Positions 46,438-64,000 of a stretch of 64,000 nt of DNA are shown piece by piece. A program made the position numbers and the translations under genes. The notes under the pieces are model-generated. The model did no database searches and was not told the origin of the DNA. It was given only the letters and a program-made list of their open reading frames with translations. The DNA comes from Cinnamomum chago (Eukaryota > Streptophyta > Magnoliopsida > Laurales > Lauraceae): positions 130,521,001 through 130,585,000 of the forward strand of contig CP142453.1 of NCBI GenBank assembly GCA_038049695.1. The letters are read 5' to 3'. Every line of letters starts with the position of its first letter. Within the stretch, counting starts at the first letter, position 1.

Positions 46438-48726
46438 CAAATGATGTGATTTTGGTACATGTCACAAAATGTGCTAAGTTGTAGTCCAATGCTATTTTAT
46501 GTCTCATGCATTTAAGAAGCATATTTGAATGAAATTTAGGGAAATGTAAGTAATGGTCTTTAAAAGAGAACTTTACTTTTCAATAAGGTAAAAATGCAAT
46601 TATTTTTATGAGGTAAAATAACTTAAAAAGTAGATGAGAAGTCAACAGCTGACAAAATAACCACTCATGCTTTATGGGGTAATGTTTTTTGGCAGTGGGT
46701 AAAGTAAAAAAGAAAAAGAAAAATTGACTAAGATTTTACTTTTCCACTTGACATAACCAACCAAGCATGGATAAAATAAGATTTTTGAACATTGGAATTC
46801 TTTTCCATAAAAATTTCACTTTACCTCCTTTTTCTTTTTCGATTTGTCATGAGAAACAAGCATTGCCTAAAAAGGTAGCTGGAGTGTCAAGGAAAACATA
46901 TCTTTTTAGCAATATTTAATAAAGGGGCTTTGTTTCTTACATCTTTTATAGGCATCAGATAAAAAGGAATGCAGTAGAAAAATGCACAAGTGATGAAAAC
47001 TTTTGTCACAGGGAGAGATGACCGAGTTAGAGAGAATGGAGTATTGGACACCAAATTACAATCTCCAATAGAGCTTTTCACTCAAATTTAAAATCATTCA
47101 ACAGCCTCAGTTGGAGAGTAGATGTGGGTGTGTCCGTGTGTGTGTGTGTGTGGGGGGGGGGGAGAGCATAGTAGGTTAGATAGTACCATACTCCCATCAT
47201 GGTAGAGATCCAAAATTCGAAAATGTGATTAGGTTCACTTCCCAATAAAGAAAAAGTCTAATAACTAATGAAATATGGGCATGTCTTGGTTTTAGATTTT
47301 TCACGCAGTGGTAAAACGAACTTCAACCTATTTTTTACTTAGACTATAAGTCAGCCTAGGGGTCTAAACAATTGTAGCAAATATTGCTCGACTTGATTTC
47401 TCAACTCTTTCTTTTCTCAAGAAAAAATACTCCCACTTGGAAATGCACTCACCAAAATCTCTTGCCATCATCGGCACAACTAGGAATTGATCCTTTGATT
47501 GTCTATGTGAAAGTGAAATTCCTTGCTACTAAACTACTAACAAGTGAATTGACACTTGATTTTTTACCTTAAAACTGTCATGATTTTTCGGTTGAAACAA
47601 ATTATCAAAATAAATGTAACTATAAATAAAAATTAGAATACGATAAAAAAGGATTTAGATACATAAAATTGAATATAATGGATATTAATTCTCATCAAAG
47701 AGTATCAAGACTGTCATTTTTATGTTATGTACGGGGATAACATTTTATATATTTTGCCTGATAATTTCCTCATTAAAATATTGCTATATATACTTTAAAA
47801 TAACAACTATACTTTTAAAAGTGGGTTGAGATATAAATGCTCAATGCCCAAAAAGAAAATCAGGAGCTCTAGTTCCCAGATCCCCGCGTTCAGACGTGAG
47901 GACCCGAAAGCAAAACAAGAAAATAGCCGTGTGTCAAAAATGAAATGATTAAGGGTCCACAAAGCATGGATCATGTTGTCATTTTGAGTCTAGATAGAAC
48001 CTCTATCTCATAAGAGACGTATGGGTGTTTGGCATCATTCTGAAAATATTTAGTTTTGATAAAAATATAAATAAAGACATTTGGTAAGCATTTTGTGAGA
48101 AAATCTAGAGATATAGAGGGATAGGACATTAGATGTTTTCGATGTGAGACTTATTACAGTGCAAAGCCACCTAGGAGACAAGGGGGCAACCAAAAGACAT
48201 TGAAGATGGTCAGGCCGCACATATATACCCGATGTAGGTCTTGGTATAGTGCAAAGCCCATTGGTATACAAACAAGCAAACAAAACAAACGACCCAAACA
48301 AACAAGCAAACAAAACAAGTACACTCAAACCTAGACCCAGGCAGGAAGGATTGTACACTCCCCCACAGAAAACAAAGCCGCCCTTGACTCTAATACTATT
48401 CTGTGACAACTTAGGATGATATTGTCGACTTTGACCTAAGTTTCACGGCTTTAAAATGACAGGCCGCAAGTACATTGCCCAGGGTTAGGACTTAGATATT
48501 TCGAACGTAGGAGTCAATGTTGTCCAAAGCCCCATGGGAGACAAGCAGGCCAGAAACATAGGATCTCACAAAATGCCTTCCAAATAAGTCTCATCTTCAT
48601 TCATTCTCAGAACGAAACATTCTCAGAATGATATCATATATTAATATATATATATAGAGCGATGTTCCAATGAGAGATATATCTATCACCTTATATAAGA
48701 GATAGGGGTGAGGCCCTATCCATATC

Positions 48727-48730
<4 letters not shown>

Positions 48731-48779
<49 letters not shown>

Positions 48780-49171
48780 GCCAGCTCTCTTAAACTCAAA
48801 CTTAGGATAAAGTAAGCTCAAGTGTGTGGTGGGGCCCACTTGAGGACCCTCATGGGGATGGGGATAGGGAAAATTTTCAGGACTCCTTAAGATCCTCCTC
48901 CCTGCAAAAAAATAACCCTAACCATGATTTCTATTATCTTCATATTGGTGCAAAAGTTTAATGGTCAATAGTCCATTCAGATCGATACATAGTCAATCCA
49001 ACGGACTAGTAAATTCAAATCTAATCGAAAGTTTGTGGACATGTGCAATTTAGGGGGGTCATGTGTTTTGTCCATTTGGATGGACCAAAGATGAGCCCCA
49101 CAAGCATGAGCTTACAAAATTGTATCATAAGCTTGAGCTTAGGAGAGCCTTGCTCATATATATATATATAT
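48731..49171. mobile_element. MITE inserted in a (TA)n microsatellite
   Basis: A 47-base TA array (48731-48777) and a shorter one (about 49156-49171) flank a 378-bp body (48778-49155). Its ends are imperfect inverted repeats: the left has CTCTTAAACTCAAACTTAGG...GTAAGCTCAAG and the right, read in reverse, CTCCTAAGCTCAAGCTTATG...GTAAGCTCATG. It carries no coding sequence. The layout is that of Micron-like MITEs, which target TA repeats. Confidence 0.65.
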
Positions 49172-50194
49172 TGGATTTTAATTTGAGTTTTACTCCCATA
49201 CGAGTCCATTGTTTTGGACTTTTGTTCTCACAAGCAGAATGTACTCTCAAAATATACTGTATTCCAAGGGTTACCACCTTGTACCCTATGGCGCACATAT
49301 TTTGGCCGCTTGTGTCGTTTCCTATTCTGAAAATTAAAAACACCTCAGCATTCAGCATATATAGCCAATAAGATCAATTTCTTAGAGCTTATTTGGATGC
49401 ATGAGATCTCGTGTCTTTGAATCAATGAAAGTAAGGTATTCTTACACTTGGCTGTGCAACAGAACTCCAAAATGTATTCCATGAAATCCTACCAGCTTAT
49501 GAGGCATCCCCTTGTCATCGCAAAAGATTTATATCCTCTAGCCCATGGACACACCAGAATTCCATGCATCGTAATCCTTAGCTCTCATCTTCTGACAAGT
49601 AACATCCATTGATAATCAGCAAGCTGACATCTTCAAGAAAGGTTTTTCTGTCACCAACCCTCAGTGACCACCCATCTTCAGACCACCTAGTCAATGCATC
49701 TTCATCATCTTCATACAACTTTAGAATTAGACAATGCATCTTCAGACTTTTTCTGTCACTAAAGCCATGGTGAAACACATCTATTAAGGAACTTATCCTT
49801 CATAATTTGTATATTTATATTTCTGCCGCTTTGATTTTTCATTCAGGTTTACATATACATCAGTTTATAACAGAAACAAGCACACCGCATGGACTATGTA
49901 AGACTCCTGCTCTTCAACCTCATCAAAACAAAGAGTTGCCCGCTGTCTCAGGAATGAATAAAATTACTTAAAAGAAAGGGTCACAAATGGTCAATAGATA
50001 CTTAAGACGCCAATTATGGAATTGTGCATGGCATTTGTATGGTTGGTTTTAACCAATGTTACAGATAAGAACAGTATCCACATTCTTAATTGGATGGGTT
50101 GAAAGAACGAAAATTTCTTACAAATAAATTGAGAACTATTATCATATTGATTACGATAATGTGTTAAGTACCTGTTGTGGCTAAATTGTTTCCC

Positions 50195-62495
<12,301 letters not shown>

Positions 62496-64000
62496 CTGCA
62501 CCAAAACTTTGCATATTTACAAATGCATGCAAGAGAACTAGAGACATATATGAGTAGCTGGCTTGACTCATTGACATCCCTCAAAAGAATAATATAGCTA
62601 CAGCCATCAGCAAAGAAATCAGGCTAAAAACACAAAAACTTCGAATTTAGTTATCCTTTTTTTTTTTAATGATTACTTATTGGAACCGAGGAATAGTCAT
62701 CTAGTTTTTGTTACCTGAACAAACAAGAAAAACTTTAACAAATCAACAAAAACGAAGAATTAAAGCAAATCAAGGGGGCTAGATGAAAAGTAAATATTTA
62801 ACTCTATGCCTCTATACTAATTACAAAGAGCATACAAAAGCACAAGTGATGAGCATTTAGCACCCCTACATTTGAACAGGAACTGATGTCCAATGCCTGT
62901 ACTGGTAGGATTGATCATAAAAGGCAGTGGTAGACAAATGAAAAAGAAAAAAAAAAAAACGATGGTACTGAAGCAAAAATGATACCCATTCCGTAGCCCT
63001 ACATTCAGATCTGTTTCTCTAGCCGAAACTCAACACTGTAAGTAATAACTGTAATAGATCAAACTGCATGAAGTCAAACCGATATCTTGGCATTCACTTT
63101 AATAGTATTATTTATTATCACTCAAAAAAATTCAGAGATAAACAGAATCAGTCAAATTTCTGAAATGAATGGCAAGTTTAAACACTTTTTCCCAATAAAA
63201 TAGCAAGGGGAAGGTGGAAAAGGACTTGCATTGCAGTTTGCTGGACCCAAAAAAAATAAATTAAGATAAGAATAATACTGAAGAGGAATTTGTCGATTTC
63301 TTTCTGAAGTAATATTAAAAAGAAGACTACCTAAGGCCTAATTTAGATGGAGTTGATTTTGACACAATTCTTAGTGACTTAAAGGAAAAGTTAAAGAAAC
63401 CATTTGGTGAAGAGGAAATGCATGATGCTATCTATATTCACCTTGTATAAAAGAAAATATACTCGGATAGGATGGGTTTGTTTTGGGGCACTTTAAAAAG
63501 AGGAATTACAGCAACTTCTCGTCGAGACCTTCACAGGGTGAAGATTGAATAGTCTATAAATGGTAACATATATAACATAAATCCCAAAACATGGATATGT
63601 GCAGGAGGTGGCCAGTTTTAGAACTATTTGCTTAGTGGACAGATTTTCGGTAAGATCATCTCGAAAGCATTACTGAATCTAACCAAGGTGATCATGGAAA
63701 CTTGTTGTCCCTACTTTTTAAGATGCTTTATGGAAGGTGCAGGGGAAAGGAAGGTGCGTATTCATGCGGATTGAAAATCCTTTTTATGTTTATTAAGAAG
63801 AATGAAATTTGGAACTAAATGTGGTATTAAATGGCTGAGGAAACATATCGCAACGGCATAGTATTCAATAATCATCAACTGGTTACCAAAAGGATACTTC
63901 AAAAGTATAAAAAACCTAGATTGAAATATCTGAAAAAAGACTATAGCTTATTAGGAAAAAGAATGTAATCTTTCATTTGAGAGGAGAATAACCTCAAGTC
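62496..64000 (-). other. LONRF intron sequence beyond the first visible exon
   Basis: AT-rich. The LONRF reading frame must continue to the right, because the first visible exon starts inside a TPR. I see no exon for the preceding TPR part or a start codon in this stretch, and no clear repeat. Confidence 0.6.

Larger units (their letters stand above)
43052..50194. other. Intergenic region between formin promoter and LONRF 3' end
   Basis: About 7 kb with no recognisable gene. It contains a (GTT)n tract (44944-44959), a pair of related dispersed repeats (45783-45881 and 46326-46437), a (GT)n-(G)n tract (about 47133-47161), a TA-array MITE (48731-49171) and AT-rich filler. The last few hundred bases (about 49540-50172) may be LONRF 3' UTR: a GTACTT donor at 50172 and an acceptor near 49770 could define a 3' UTR intron. 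Confidence 0.65.

Noticed and set aside
49578-49778. 66-residue minus-strand frame after the LONRF stop
   Set aside because: Considered as a last LONRF exon, but the protein already ends with a family-typical C-terminus (EQGCRIQ), so it is more likely 3' UTR.

Overview
The window is nuclear DNA from a flowering plant. Genes are split into many GT-AG exons, introns run to 7 kb, base composition is AT-rich, and the non-coding DNA is full of plant-type transposons, SINEs, LINE remnants and microsatellites. Three of the four genes encode recognisable plant protein families. The species cannot be read from the sequence. Long, TE-rich introns would suit a magnoliid or another large-genome angiosperm, but that is a guess. 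There are no bacterial, organellar, rRNA or CRISPR features.

Layout, left to right. (1) 519-9547, + strand: the last 11 exons of an organelle-type methionyl-tRNA synthetase (MetRS); its 5' exons lie left of the window. (2) 9548-12275: repeat-bearing gap between convergent genes. (3) 12276-14662, - strand: a small two-exon gene for a 190-residue protein with one membrane segment and no assigned function. (4) 16133-41901, - strand: a complete 17-exon class II formin of 1463 residues, with a PTEN-like and C2 region, a repeat-rich acidic region, a very long polyproline FH1 and a full FH2. Its introns hold an RTE-type LINE with a 20-bp target duplication, a composite hAT-like element with a perfect 8-bp target duplication, a decayed second LINE and an 84-bp palindrome. 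(5) 41902-50194: about 8 kb between genes, with a GA-rich formin leader, a hAT-like element, dispersed repeats and a MITE inserted in a TA microsatellite. (6) 50195-62495, - strand: the last 16 exons (429 residues plus stop) of a TPR-RING-LON protein of the LONRF type; its 5' end lies right of the window. Its introns hold two SINE-like elements, a MITE in a TA array, a PIF/Harbinger-like element and a foldback MITE.

All four gene models were built by joining exons by hand. Splice sites were chosen so that phase is kept and family motifs run on without a break. Summed lengths come out in frame: MetRS part 1485 nt, small gene 573 nt, formin 4392 nt, LONRF part 1290 nt, stops included. The genes do not form a pathway: MetRS charges tRNA in organelles, the formin nucleates actin, and the LONRF protein is a probable ubiquitin ligase.

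I did not find a clearly undescribed biological system. The observations most worth a second look are the composite hAT-like array, the two MITEs sitting inside TA microsatellites, the near-perfect palindrome, the LONRF splice donor made by a TC microsatellite, and the fresh in-frame duplications in the formin.
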